This document shows positions 53,302-64,000 of a stretch of 64,000 nt of DNA, in pieces. Every line of letters starts with the position of its first letter. Position 1 is the stretch's first letter. The stretch is from Triglochin maritima. Lineage: Eukaryota > Streptophyta > Magnoliopsida > Alismatales > Juncaginaceae. The translations under genes and the position numbers were made by a program. The stretch lies in assembly GCA_963682175.1 (NCBI GenBank), contig OY821777.1:3055501-3119500 (forward strand), given 5' to 3'. The notes under the pieces are model-generated. The model was given only the letters and a program-made list of their open reading frames with translations, was not told where the DNA came from and made no database searches.

Positions 53302-54530
53302 GTTTGATGTCATTGTAAAAGGACTGGAGGTTCACCTTATTACGTCCTATTATCTGATCATAGAAAGGATCATTGATGGAGCAGCTTGGTTCGAGTCTAG
53401 CTTCAATGTTTCTCAGCTACTTGTAAGTTGTAACAGAGAAATTGCAGCTGATTTTCGTAAAGTCAGGCAAAGGTTGTAATTCTTGATGATCTAAAATATG
53501 GAAGCTCGTTTGGTGATTATATCTCCCAATCTGTCCGCAAATCTGGAAGCTGTCGTATCCAAGCGTAGTTTTTGGTGGACATTTAGTGTTCATATCGGTT
53601 GAATGTTGTAAGTTGATCTTTCTTAGTCTCTGTGGGGGTGAAAATGAACGGGATCATTCATCTTTGGTCCCGAAAATGTAAATATAAGACTATTATATTC
53701 CAGGCTCTGTTATGCATCGATTGGTGTTTTAATTGTGGTTTGTACATAGCTGACATCTCTAAAGCTTTGCAAATACATGCGTGCACGGAACCATATTCAA
53801 TGAACATGTGAACTAATAACACTTTCAGAGATTGTCGGAAAAGTAGTTCGTTGTGGCTGATGAAATTGTGTTCTCGTAGAATGTACATTGATGGTCCATA
53901 TACTATCTTCTTGTCCGTTGATATTCATAGGCAATCTGTACCTGTATTCGCATTTGTTGTGGGGATGTAAAAATGAATGTACGTACGCCACTCGAGCTGA
54001 GCATGATTTGATCGTAAAGTTCTTTGATAAGTGGTAGTGGTAATTTTAGTTATTTTACTAACCGTCATAGTGGGATTCAACACACCTTAGACCAACTGAG
54101 ATGCACATAACAACTTCTGCTCAGACGTGTCGCCAAACATGTTTGGATGCAGCTTCTAGGCAACTAAACAGCTGGGTGAAGCTGCATCTAAACGTTAGCG
54201 TAATTGGTGTAGAGGTGGGACCATGTTATGTCTTGCACGTACTTAGAAGGCGTAATTTAATTTAGAATTGGAATCAAAGAACATTCTTTAGTTGAATAAA
54301 TAAACAAAGAGATTTTATCTAAGAATTTTTCAATTAAGAAAAAAGAAGTGATGCGAAGCATGGACAGGAATATTGTAAGGTTATCCATAAAATAAATAAA
54401 CTAGAACCACGCCTATTTAATATTATATTTATCACAACCCAAGTCGGACGAATCAAAAAAGAAAAAGAGAGGAAAGCAACCAATAAGATCTGAATCCAGT
54501 TGTGTGGTGGTCGGTCGGGTCGGAAACGGA
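53302..54530. other. RAD17 3' flank and APX promoter
   Basis: The first half is probably RAD17 3' UTR, which may be long. The second half is AT-rich and leads to the ascorbate peroxidase start. No transposon ends, RNA genes or further coding sequence were recognised. Confidence 0.45.
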
Positions 54531-56941
54531 ATGGCTCCTCCTGCGGTGGTTGACGCAGTTTACCTGAAGGAGATAGACAAGACCCGGAGGGACCTGAGGG
54601 CTCTCATCGCCAGCAAGAATTGCGCTCCCATAATGCTCCGTCTCGCGTCAGTCTCACACTCAATTCCTCTTTTTTTTGTTTTTGTTTTTGTTTTTGAAAA
54701 TTATTGATGTCTGCAGATGGCATGATGCTGGTACCTTCGATGTCAACACAAAGACTGGTGGCCCAAATGGTTCTATAAGAAACAGTGAAGAGCTAGGTCA
54801 TGCTGCTAATGCTGGATTGAAATTTGCATTAGATCTTTCTGGTACTTTTTTCTCTTCTCAATTCAAATATACCTTCTTATTGCTTCTTTGTAAATAAATA
54901 TACCATTTTTTAATCTTGTCATGAATATGATTTTCCATTATCTGAATTTTCATCTTTATCTTGGCATCAGAGGTAGTGAAGGCAAAGCATCCAAAGCTTA
55001 CATATGCAGACATATTCCAGGTTTTTTTTTCTTTGCTAATTTTTGTGGTTTATGACGATGACGATGTAGTTTTGTGGTTTATCCATGAACAATCTGTATC
55101 AAGTCCTTTTAGATTAATACTTCCTCTTCGGGGATTTACCAAGTCAAGGTATAGTGGTAGGAGTTTGAACGTGCTCTGTTGAGCTATGAATGTAGTCTAA
55201 TACCATATCACAGACTTGAAGTCAAAATATTCATTACATGCTTCAATCTCCATAAAAAATCTCATATTGAATATTTCAGCTCCGTTGATGGCTTTGTTCT
55301 GCATGAAAATGACATTTTTAGAGCTTGAAGCATAATCAGCATACTGATAAACGTGGTTACCCTTTTTTTTAAGACTTGTGAATGAATTAGATTGGAAATT
55401 AGTGTTAAGCTTATTGTTATTGAGACTCCCGAAATGCATAGGCTATATTGGACTTCAATGGATACTTATCCATTGTTATGAAATCAACCAGATTGCCGAT
55501 AACTTTGTAATTAATTTTGAACATTGTGAATGACAGCTTGCAGGAGTTGTTGCAGTTGAGGTCACTGGTGGTCCTACCATTGACTTCGTTCCTGGTAGAA
55601 AGGTGAGCAATCTATTTAAATTTCTTGTAGTAGTTGGTGCATGCAAGTTGACAATGCTCCATTTGTTTACTATTAGGATTCACTGGTTTCGCCTAGGGAG
55701 GGACGTCTTCCTGATGCTAAGCAAGGTAATGATTGCTCTGATTTTCAGTTTGTGGCTGGCAATTATTAAAAGTGTTTCACGACCTTTTGATGAAGTGATT
55801 GTTTTCCATGAACATAGACTGGGTGTATATAAGCATAGCCTTTTCTTCTTCCCCAGTTTTTACAAGTAAACTACAATACACACACACACACACATCAAAT
55901 ATCCACGGTTGCGTAGAGGGCAATCCTCTTGGTATGGTATGTGTTAGGCTTAAATCATTGTGCTAACATCCTTGTCTAGTGTCACCTGAGCATGCTTGAA
56001 ATACAGGTCTCCATTTTAAGCAAAGCACCACATAAATCGATCATCTTAGTAAATGCCTTATGACTCCTAAATCTTCTCACTATCAAGCAAAAAACTTGGT
56101 CATTGGATTGTTTGCCTGGAATGTATAAGCAGACCACTCTTGTCCAGTATATTAAACTATCTAATCCTTTTTGTTTGATTCCCCAACTTCTTTTCAGTGC
56201 ATATGAATAGGATTATTTTACCTTAAACTTGTTTGTGTAGGTCATCAGCACCTTAGAGATGTTTTCTATCGAATGGGGCTGTCTGACAAAGATATCGTAG
56301 CACTATCTGGTGGCCATACCCTGGTATTCAATTACTTCTACAAATATCCACAAATTTTTAGGTATAATCCAGTGCTGATTCTGCTTTTATTTTCGTGTTG
56401 TTGGTGATGCAACAGGGAAGGGCACATCCTGAGAGATCTGGATTTGACGGACCTTGGACCAAGGAACCTCTGAAATTCGACAACTCATATTTTGTGTATG
56501 GCTTATAAAACAAGACTAACTTGCAGTTTGAGCATTGCTTGCATGGAGTATCCCTTACACATCCAACTTACAGGGAATTGCTGGAAGGAGAAAAGGAGGG
56601 TCTTTTGAAGCTTCCAACTGACAAGACCTTACTTGAAGATTCTAAGTTCCGCCATTATGTTGAGCTCTACGCGAAGGTAAGTTTCTTCATCTACTATCCG
56701 TATTGCAAAATTATGGAACTAATTGTGATAATAATTGCAGGATGAGGATGCCTTTTTCAGAGATTACGCAGCATCTCACAAGAAGCTCTCGGAACTTGGC
56801 TTCACTCCATCGTCGGTATCAGGCAAATCTGATAATGTTTCCACTGCAACAGTGTTAGCTCAGAGTGCTTTTGGAGTTGCTGTTACCGCTGCGGTGGTTG
56901 TCTTAAGCTACTGGTACGACGTTTCTCAGAGGATCAAGTAG
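54531..56941 (+). CDS. APX3: Peroxisomal membrane ascorbate peroxidase (APX3 type)
   Basis: A complete class I haem peroxidase reducing H2O2 with ascorbate at the peroxisome surface. Exons: 54531-54646, 54717-54841, 54971-55020, 55537-55602, 55677-55725, 56241-56323, 56416-56495, 56574-56676, 56741-56941. Total 290 residues (Arabidopsis APX3 has 287). Distal site: Arg37, Trp40 and His41 in LRLAWHDAGT. Proximal haem ligand: His161 in [17 protein letters not shown]. The C-terminal 30 residues form a tail anchor: a hydrophobic segment ([16 protein letters not shown]) followed by basic YDVSQRIK, the known peroxisome-membrane signal of the APX3/APX5 group and absent from cytosolic APX. The start MAPPAVVD was preferred over an in-frame ATG at 54504 because it matches the family. 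All introns are GT-AG. Orthology to APX3 rather than APX5 is probable, not proven. Confidence 0.95.
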
Positions 56942-57247
56942 AATTTAATCAGATGTCCCAATTGTTGTAAAAACAAAAAAATGGATATTCTGCCGAGTTT
57001 GTATTTGCTCTTCTTGCATGACTAAGGCAAGACAATAGACATGTAACAATTATTAGATAAAATCTAAATGTGGAGAAACAATTTATTTATCCAATAAAAT
57101 TTATCATCTCCTTTTTTAGGGAAACAACAACAACAATAAATCAATAACGACAGCAGAACACTGAAGGCACTCGACTCACTCCTACTCAAAACAAAAGAAA
57201 AGAATGTTAAACCCACTTGCAGATTGAAGAGAACAAGTTCATCTCCT
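56942..57247. terminator. Convergent 3' region of the APX and MS5-like genes
   Basis: About 300 bases lie between two converging stop codons. AATAAA-like signals occur on both strands (CAATAAAATTT near 57092 on plus). Both transcripts must end here, so their 3' ends may overlap. Confidence 0.45.
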
Positions 57248-58866
57248 TCAAACTCTCCTGGGGCTCATAGAATGAGTTATGTCCTGGAAAACTTTCAACC
57301 TCTTCCCAATCTTCTTCCCACAAAGAGGACCTTTCTTGCTAACCGGTGTGACCGGTTTCTTCTCTTCAGTCATGGCACCGGCAGCCTCAAGAATTGGGCA
57401 TAAGACGTACGACAATATAGCCTCGTCAAAGGACTTATTATCAGGCAACAAGTCTTCCCACTCCTCGGAGCACAACGCTCTTCTCACTTTCGGTTTGGGA
57501 GCAATGGGTGGCCTATGATCCGCCACCGAGTTGCACGACCGGGTCCTCTTCAGGTTTCCAAGAGGATCCTGAACATTTTCTAAGTAGAAAGGCGAGGCAT
57601 TGACGTTTAGTGCATTCACGGGCGCTGGGAAGCCTGGGGGAAACCGTGGCCTCACATTTTCATCTGCGAAGACCTGTTTCGGCTTTGATTGTTCGGTGCA
57701 AGGCTGCGGCTGCCATATTGAAGAGCCTAGGAAAGCGGCAGCATCCACCGGGCGTGTGTTGCTGCTGCTGCTGCCTGACCACCAATCTCCACCACCGATC
57801 CTTTTCAATTTCGACTCGAGATCATGAAGCATCTCTTGGGCTCTCTCAAAGGCCTTGAGATGTGAATCCATGCCTCGCCGACCATTCGCAATTGCTGGTG
57901 TCACTTGTTTGAGAGTTGCCTTCGCCTCGGCCACCCTTCCCTGCTTCATTAGACAAATGCCCAAATTGCACATCTTGTTGTTGTCCGGTCCGATCAACAA
58001 AGCTCTTCTGTAAACCACCTCGGCCTCGATGTAATTCTCTTGCTGCATCAGGGCCCATCCCAAGTTCCCCTGTAACATCCACGATAAGGTATCGATTCGA
58101 AACTACGAGACATTCTATTAATGCAAAAATCGTCATCATCTAACAGAAAACAGAAAAGGAGAAGAAGAAAAAACACCAGAAGGCGAGTCGCTTCTTGCTC
58201 CACAGAAACCTGAAACTTCCGGCCCTGCGAACGTGCGGTTTTCGTGCGCCGGCCGTTGAAAGCCAGCCCTTGCTGAATCAAATTGAGCTTGTGCTTCAAA
58301 AGCGCAATCTGGTCATCCAACCTCCCACACCTCTGTACCAACACCAACCAATTCAATTTACGAAAATCGTTATCGACCACCAATTCAATAAAATCGAAAG
58401 TTTTAGCAAACCTTGTAGAGATCAAGCAAGATGTTATCCAATGCCTCTTGAGCCTGGTCAGAACAACGGTGCCTCAAAGACTTGATCGCCTCGATCGCCT
58501 CCTCCGGTCGGTTTTGTTGCTTCATCACAATGGCCATGTCCTTCAACGCACTGTCCACGCGATCTCCTGCGTTTATGGCTGCCCAAAACAACACGATCGC
58601 CTTGTCGGGTTCCTTCTCCACCAACTAACCAAACACAACACCCAACTAATTAACACGATTTCGCTACCAAATATCGAGTTTGTTTCAAACATTATATATA
58701 ACACACTCACTTGAACTCTCTTGGCCTTGACATAAGGCGTGTCTCCGACCGGGACCTTGTGAAGTGACTCGGAACGTTGGAGTGGAGGCGGCTCGACGAT
58801 GGGCTTGATGGGAGAGCACGGAGCGGACTTGGTGGCCCTGATCAACTTGGACCGGAAGTCTTGCAT
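57248..58866 (-). CDS. POLLENLESS 3/MS5-like TPR protein
   Basis: A tetratricopeptide protein of the plant MS5/POLLENLESS3/SDI family. Exons in transcript order: 58866-58711, 58624-58412, 58332-58177, 58069-57248, giving 448 residues. The family block HKVPVGDTPYVKAKRVQ lies near residues 36-52, followed by LVEKEPDKAIVLFWAAINAGDRVDSALKDMA split over exon 2, a putative coiled coil (RLDDQIALLKHKL), and TPR-like helices in exon 4 (GNLGWALMQQENYIEAE, NMC-type LGICLMKQGR). The C-terminal half is low in recognised structure and ends in KRLKVFQDITHSMSPRRV. Length and tail match the POLLENLESS 3-LIKE branch better than the shorter sulfur-deficiency-induced (SDI) proteins. POLLENLESS3/TDM1 controls exit from meiosis II in Arabidopsis pollen; whether this copy does is unknown. 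Confidence 0.88.
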
Positions 58867-60285
58867 CTTCTTCTCCTCTTTCTTGTTTGTTGAATTCTTG
58901 AGAGAGAGAGAAGATGTTTGGAGAGAAAGAAAGCGAGACGTGTTCTTGTCGTTGGGTGTTAAATAAAATTTGGAGTTGAGGGGTCAGGTGACCGTTGCAG
59001 CCCACTTTTTTAAAAAAATATAGCCGTTGAAGGCCTTTTCTGATCCACGTGTCTTTTTTATTTGGAAATACGATAACATTTGTCATTATATTTTTGTAAA
59101 TCATTTTCAAACGTATACCATTATACATTGAGGGTTCATTATATTGTCTATACTGATTCTGTTTTAAGGATGGTTCATGTGATGCGACATGGAACCAGGG
59201 TGGCTATACGACATCCACTACCCACCTACATAAAAAATTACAAATCATTGTAAAATTTATATACTTGAAGAAAAACGTCTCCGACGTTTTCTTCGCGGGG
59301 TGGGTGTTTTGCGAGGTCTCAATCTATTCGACCGATCAAGCTTAAGAATTTGTGTAGAAAATGTTTCTTTTGGGATCGGAAAAGGTAGGCGAACAGAACA
59401 CTTAAAAGTAGTTATAATAATAATAACTAAAGTTAAAATTTGAGAAGTATAACTTTTATAGAAGTATATTTATGTTTAAAGTTTGTACTAGATGGATATT
59501 TGATCATCTAAATCAAAACCTAGCAATATTAAAGGTATCACACTATCACAACATATATTTGGTATAACCACACAGGGTGTGGTCGGAAGACATCAGTATT
59601 TAGTACCATGAAAAATCGACATATTATTTGTATATTAAAAAAAAGATGTAGTTAAGGATACATTTCATTTAGACAGAGGTCGCTACAGAACTTTCTTTGC
59701 TAACAATCTACGGAGAGCGGATCTCCTTGATTCATATTAGTTAACTTTCAAGCAGATAACATTTACTTCGCTAATTAGGATCGAGAACCTTCATGACAGT
59801 TCATTGGCCTCAAACCAGTGAAGAGCCACGAGACTAGTGTGCACAATCTCATTCTTTGCAGTAACAACGCTAGGAAGAAACATGTAAAATGCACATTCAA
59901 GTATTAAACCTTCTGCTTGGAAACCCTTCATTAGTTACAAGCATCCAATCAATGACCACTTGATATATGTACCCCTAACACTTCAGAATAACAGATTTTT
60001 ATGTGCAATGAAAATATTTTTAAGATAACAGACTCTTCGACACCAAATAATATTAAGCCAGAGGCAGTTACATCTCTATAGTCTACAATTGACAAGAAAA
60101 ATACAAGTGTTGTTAATCTTTGATTCTAGAGAAGACTGGGCAGGAGAACTCAATAGGAGTAATGTAAATTAAGAATATTCACCGGCCAATGTTATATATG
60201 GGCAGATCTTCATGAACAATGACACGGGCACAAAGCTCGAAGGCACTTCCGTATCGGAACTGGTTAGTTACTGCACAACTGGTCA
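58867..60285. other. Intergenic: MS5-like promoter and cyclophilin 3' flank
   Basis: The first about 100 bases are a GA/CT-rich leader of the MS5-like gene (GAGAGAGAGAAG). The rest is AT-rich. The cyclophilin 3' UTR should occupy the last few hundred bases. No element was recognised. Confidence 0.4.
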
Positions 60286-61371
60286 TTACCTTTCCTCGTC
60301 CCACTTGTCCTTCGGTATCTCCCCGGAGTCAACAACGACTACCTTTTTCCTAGGTTTGCCGCTATATGTTCCGGCCCCTCCCTCTATAGCATAGACAGTG
60401 TCCATGCCCTGAACGACCCTTCCAAATACAACATGCTCTCCATCAAGCCTAGAATGGTACAAAATCTGAGTTTCAGTTGAACGTGTAAATAGTCATTATA
60501 CATCAATACATCATAAAAGGCAGCATCTACCGTTTCAGTTATGTGGCTCTTACCAACTTGCCTTGACTGTTGTTATGAAAAACTGCGAGCCATTGGAATC
60601 AGGACCTAAATTTACCATAGAAACAACACCTGACAAGGGGTTCAGAGTTAACGCCAGCTTTAGGAGGGCAGGATGTAGAATAACAACCAGTATACAGACC
60701 TGCATGAGAGTGCTTTATCCTGAAATTTTCATCAGGGAAGGTGCCACCATAAATAGATTTGTACACCTTCCCATCTCCATGAGTAATATCTCCACCTTGA
60801 ATCATGAACCCAGGGATTATTCGGTGAAATGGGACACCATTGTAGTGAAGACGCTTCCCTTTTCTGCCCTTACCCTTTTCCCCTGCATAAGTATTTAACA
60901 CGCAGATACAGAACAAACTCGAGAAACATCTGATTTCATGCTTAAGAGAGAGATTAGATGGAAGGAATAATTACAACGATGACTCCATAACAACATGAAA
61001 ATTCTTAGAATGCAGGGCTAGTTAGTAGTTACCCAAACTTTTCTAACAGAAATGACAGACAAGAAAACCATGGTGGTATGTACCTGTACAGAGGGCACGA
61101 AAATTCCCTGCGGGTCCAAAAAGAAAACGAATTAGCATGGCAGTTATCCAGTATTAGCATGCAGTTAAGTGAAAAAACTCATCAAAATGGCTCGGAGTGT
61201 AATAACTCTACTGAATAAGTAACTGAAACTATGTCTACAGCATATAGGTTAAAGTGCAAAGGAGGATTATATATTAGTATTACTCTGCAACAATTGAATC
61301 ACTAAAGCAATCATCTTAACAACTTGCTACAGCTAATAAGTAAAAGAGTTCAAAATGCCGTAAGAAATGTC

Positions 61372-61407
<36 letters not shown>

Positions 61408-62250
61408 ATTACATGTAAATGAGATTTTGAAACTATAACAGAAGGAATAACTTACGGACAGTTTTAGGTACCACCTTCCCGTACAATCCTACCTGCAAAG
61501 GTTTGAATTGAGGACATAGAATAAGTGACAAATGAAGTCCTAAGCATTAAATCACCATTTGTATGGTCAATCAAGCTGAAATTTTTTGGACGATGATCAA
61601 TTGATCATAATTAAGTTTCCTTTACCTGCATGCTGTCCATCAATATCTACATCCATATAAACTCTATGTGTTATCTCAGGTATTTCTTCCACCTCATGCT
61701 TCACCTAAACAAGATAAGAAACTAATAAATCACATTTGCAAGATGTTACCGTTAACTGAAAGCACAGGAACAACCAAACTCGAAATTTGAAAATAAAGGA
61801 CACTTATCTATATAAAAAAACCCACTAATTAAGCTACAAAAGCAAACAACAAAGCTAAATAAGCACCAGAAGAGCAAATACTGGCAAGCTAAAAAATGGA
61901 AGAAATCAACCAAAATTGAAGGAAATTGACATAAAGAAACAGAAAACATGACTTTTTACTACCAAACTTCAAACAAGCATCAAGTTAAGGATTACTACCG
62001 AACTTCTACGAATCACAAGGTCAACAACTAACCACACTCGAACCACAACAATCCAAACCATAAAGATGGAATCTTTTTACAAAAAATCGTGGAAATCTCC
62101 AAAAAGATGGAATCTTTAGCCTCCCCGACCCCAGATCCAGACGAATCCCCGTCATACCTGGTCGAGGGCGTCGTTTCGGGGGAAGAAGAAGAAGAAGGCG
62201 AGGGCGATGGCGAGGAGTAGGAGCAGAATTAGGGCTCCGACGCGGACCAT
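60286..62250 (-). CDS. CYP21-1: Secretory-pathway cyclophilin (CYP21-1 type), exon 3 altered
   Basis: A peptidyl-prolyl cis-trans isomerase of the single-domain secretory group. Exons in transcript order: 62250-62158, 61704-61626, 61488-61456, 61107-61084, 60882-60700, 60629-60554, 60448-60286, giving 216 residues (Arabidopsis CYP21-1 has 224). A hydrophobic signal/anchor ([20 protein letters not shown]) is followed by [20 protein letters not shown]. Active-site residues are present: [14 protein letters not shown] (catalytic Arg), [10 protein letters not shown] and [10 protein letters not shown] (Trp). The C-terminus is [10 protein letters not shown]. Exon 3 is odd: relatives have GRIVIGLYG here, but only [11 protein letters not shown] can be read in frame, using an acceptor 4 bases downstream of the stronger-looking CAG. 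With the upstream acceptor (exon from 61492) the frame shifts and ends early. The gene may be working with a 5-residue loss in a core strand, or be a recent pseudogene. Confidence 0.85.
61374..61404 (+). repeat. 31-base C homopolymer
   Basis: An uninterrupted run of 31 C (G on the coding strand) lies in intron 3 of the cyclophilin gene. It is striking in a 35-40% GC setting and is either a real poly-G tract or an assembly artefact. Confidence 0.95.
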
Positions 62251-62407
62251 CGCGGAGGGATTGTTGGAATTGGGCGGCGTCGAATTGTGGATTTTGGGGG
62301 CAACTTTTCGGGGTGGGTGTGTGGGCCCGCACGTGGGTGACATCACCTCGTCTCTTCACTTGTCCCCTTCCCTTCTTGGTTGCAATGTCATTTCAAAACT
62401 GAAATGC
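62251..62407 (-). promoter_or_regulatory. Cyclophilin 5' leader and core promoter
   Basis: Only about 157 bases separate the cyclophilin ATG from a MULE terminal repeat. The leader is GC-rich (GGGCCCGCACGTGGG-like near 62322, containing a CACGTG G-box core). Any promoter elements further upstream are displaced by the MULE fragment. Confidence 0.45.
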
Positions 62408-62720
62408 TATTCGACGTCGTAAAACTACTTAAATCGTCCGTAAGATTACCATTTTGTCCCTCTGTCCTTTCTACTAATATAACTCTTCATTTCACTCTTT
62501 TAACACAACTTTCTCTTCATATCACACTTTTATTCACCAAATAGAATGTCTCGGAGGCCAGGGAAAGAGCCAACGGAGACCCCTGACTACTCACATCTGG
62601 TAAATTACCTTGTTTATTTCAATTAATTTTAAAAAAAAAACTTTTTGAGTCGGGCGGTCGCGGGAGACGCCCGACCCAACGATCGGGCGGTCGCCGGAAC
62701 CGCCTCCCCCTTGGAGTTTA
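62408..62720 (+). mobile_element. MULE terminal fragment, second copy of the 44-46 kb element
   Basis: Begins TATTCGACGTCGTAAAACTA and is a close match, over about 270 bp, to the reverse complement of 45878-46139 (ACTTAAATCG, ATATAACTCTTCATTTCACT, ATGTCTCGGAGGCCAGG, GAGACGCCCGACCCAAC). It holds an ATG opening MSRRPGKEPTE and a GC-rich block with repeated CGGGCGGTCG. The other end was not found before 64000, so it is truncated or unusually long. Confidence 0.75.
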
Positions 62721-63745
62721 TATGTTCCAAATCAGACACTACAAATGTATGTAATTATTATTATACAGGGGCTTATGTATGTAAAAGTCATATTCTCTAT
62801 TTTCTATCTTTAGAATTGCATTTGCATGTGAGAGGTTTTTACATAGGACTTGCACTAGTTTGTTTTTATCGAATGTGAGGAGCATGTTTATTTTTCTGTA
62901 AAATCTACATCTCCGGTGCAAGAGGAAGTCGCCGAATAGAGCATTGATCGAGGATCGAGGATCAGGGATCGAAGATCAAGGATCAAAGGGAACATATAAA
63001 CTCAGGCGATATGGATTGTGTGAATGTTTAATTTCTGTTTTTTTATAATTTCTGCAATGCATGTGATGAATGGTGAATGTTAGGATGTGTATAAATTTTA
63101 ATATGCATGATAAACTAAAATTCAAAATCACATGTTGATATATGAAATTGTCCAACAAAAATTAAGAATAAATTTCCTTCTTATTTCATCCACTAGCAGC
63201 CATTGATCGAGGGATACTCTGCTCGCCCTTAGCGGGAGATAACTCCCTCTATCTTTGGGAATAATGGGAGATATAAAGGTTGTCTGTTGTTGTACCACAA
63301 TTAAATATATGAGGTGTGTTTCACCCTAGTGAACCCCAAGTATGTTTAGTTGTGAATACAATAGATAAACGTATCTCGTATCAAATGAAAATAAGTTTTC
63401 TTAACATCACCTAGAACCCTCGCTCGGTTTTGGGAAAAAGTTTTTCTTACGAGGATAAGTCGTATTCCCTCGTAATTAAAACGACAAGAGTCACAAGAGT
63501 TTGAAGATGCTAAATGTTGCTAAAATTCAAAAATGTTGTGATTAGAAAATGTTTTCTTACCTTGATATTGTAATGTATTCGATAGCCATTAGCTAGTCTA
63601 TATTACAATTGATGGGATCTTGGATTGTTGCATTTATGGGCAAAACTTTTATTTGCAACATTTACATTTATATATTCGATATATGTATGCATGTGTATTA
63701 AAACATAAAATTGGCATTAAAACCTGTATAATTTATTTTGTAGAA
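62721..63745. other. AT-rich segment between MULE fragment and copia gag
   Basis: Contains a short GATCGAGG/GATCAAGG tandem tract (62945-62988). The later part, including a GC-richer patch near 63190-63250, is probably the untranslated leader or LTR of the copia element whose gag follows, but no clear LTR ends or tRNA primer-binding site were recognised. Confidence 0.4.
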
Positions 63746-64000
63746 ATGTCAAATATCCAACCAATTGTGCGATCTATGATCGAAAAGAACCATTTGCAAA
63801 ATAATGGCTCAAACTTCATGAAATGGCAACTCAATCTCAATATCGTGTTGAGGTTTGAAAAACTATCTCATATTTTGGATGGTGAAATCCCAAAATTGAA
63901 TGAGAAGACAACTGATAATGAGAAGGAGGCGATAGCCAAGTGGGAAGACCAAGAGAACCAAGTTCACGGTCTAATGTTGGCATCCATGGGTGACTCGCTT
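63746..64000 (+). CDS. Ty1/copia gag, 5' part, runs off the window
   Basis: An open frame of 85 codons from the ATG at 63746 to the window edge. It contains NGSNFMKWQLNL, ILDGEIP and a charged stretch AIAKWEDQENQ, the pattern at the N-terminus of plant copia Gag (LTR copia-type gag/UBN2 family). There are no stops in the visible part, in contrast to the broken pol at 21.7-26.1 kb. Whether the full element is intact cannot be judged from this window. Confidence 0.75.
   Translation, partial: MSNIQPIVRSMIEKNHLQNNGSNFMKWQLNLNIVLRFEKLSHILDGEIPKLNEKTTDNEKEAIAKWEDQENQVHGLMLASMGDSL

Noticed and set aside
57610..58143. Plus-strand ORFs with Cys-rich or Leu-rich runs
   Set aside because: Antisense of the MS5-like gene's coding exons, including its Ser-rich codon run.

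Overview
The window is nuclear DNA of a flowering plant. Every host gene is a plant family member, genes are split by short GT-AG introns, and the space between them is filled with plant-type LTR retrotransposons, MULE and hAT DNA elements and SINE-like repeats. The species cannot be told from the sequence. I worked out exon borders by hand from conserved protein sequence, reading frame and splice sites.

Layout. 1-1544 (+) is the 3' part of the proteasome lid subunit RPN3. 3277-4556 (+) is a class III peroxidase close to PRX64. 4557-10030 is intergenic DNA holding a probable solo LTR (about 7661-9539). 10031-13614 (-) is a CHX-type cation/H+ antiporter. 15016-18203 (-) is a type I ROP/RAC GTPase. 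18.8-31.4 kb is a nested transposon block: duplicated LTR-like sequence, a decayed Ty1/copia pol split by a solo LTR, two more LTRs, and a non-autonomous hAT element. 31965-42942 (+) is the HECT E3 ligase UPL3/KAKTUS. 44048-46139 is a decayed MULE. 46432-53301 (+) is the checkpoint clamp loader RAD17. 54531-56941 (+) is a tail-anchored peroxisomal ascorbate peroxidase (APX3 type). 57248-58866 (-) is a POLLENLESS 3/MS5-like TPR protein. 60286-62250 (-) is a secretory-pathway cyclophilin (CYP21-1 type). 62408-62720 is one end of a second copy of the same MULE. 63746-64000 (+) is the start of a copia gag running off the window.

The genes do not form one pathway. RPN3 and UPL3 both belong to ubiquitin-proteasome turnover, and the two peroxidases act in different compartments (cell wall and peroxisome membrane). 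From memory, CYP21-1, APX3 and a ROP gene are also near neighbours on Arabidopsis chromosome 4, so part of this order may be old.

The most unusual signal is the palindromic decamer CGGTCGACCG, which occurs in dense clusters in three separate LTR-like sequences (8.28-8.88, 20.51-20.72 and 29.49-29.97 kb). In all three, the decamers come mostly in pairs whose starts lie 19-22 bp apart, about two helical turns. Because the arms are self-complementary, each pair could also fold as a stem-loop. Other points: a probable 11-nt exon deletion in the cyclophilin gene that a 4-nt downstream splice acceptor would bring back into frame, a GC-AG intron in UPL3, a NAGNAG acceptor in RAD17, and several solo insertions with clear target-site duplications.
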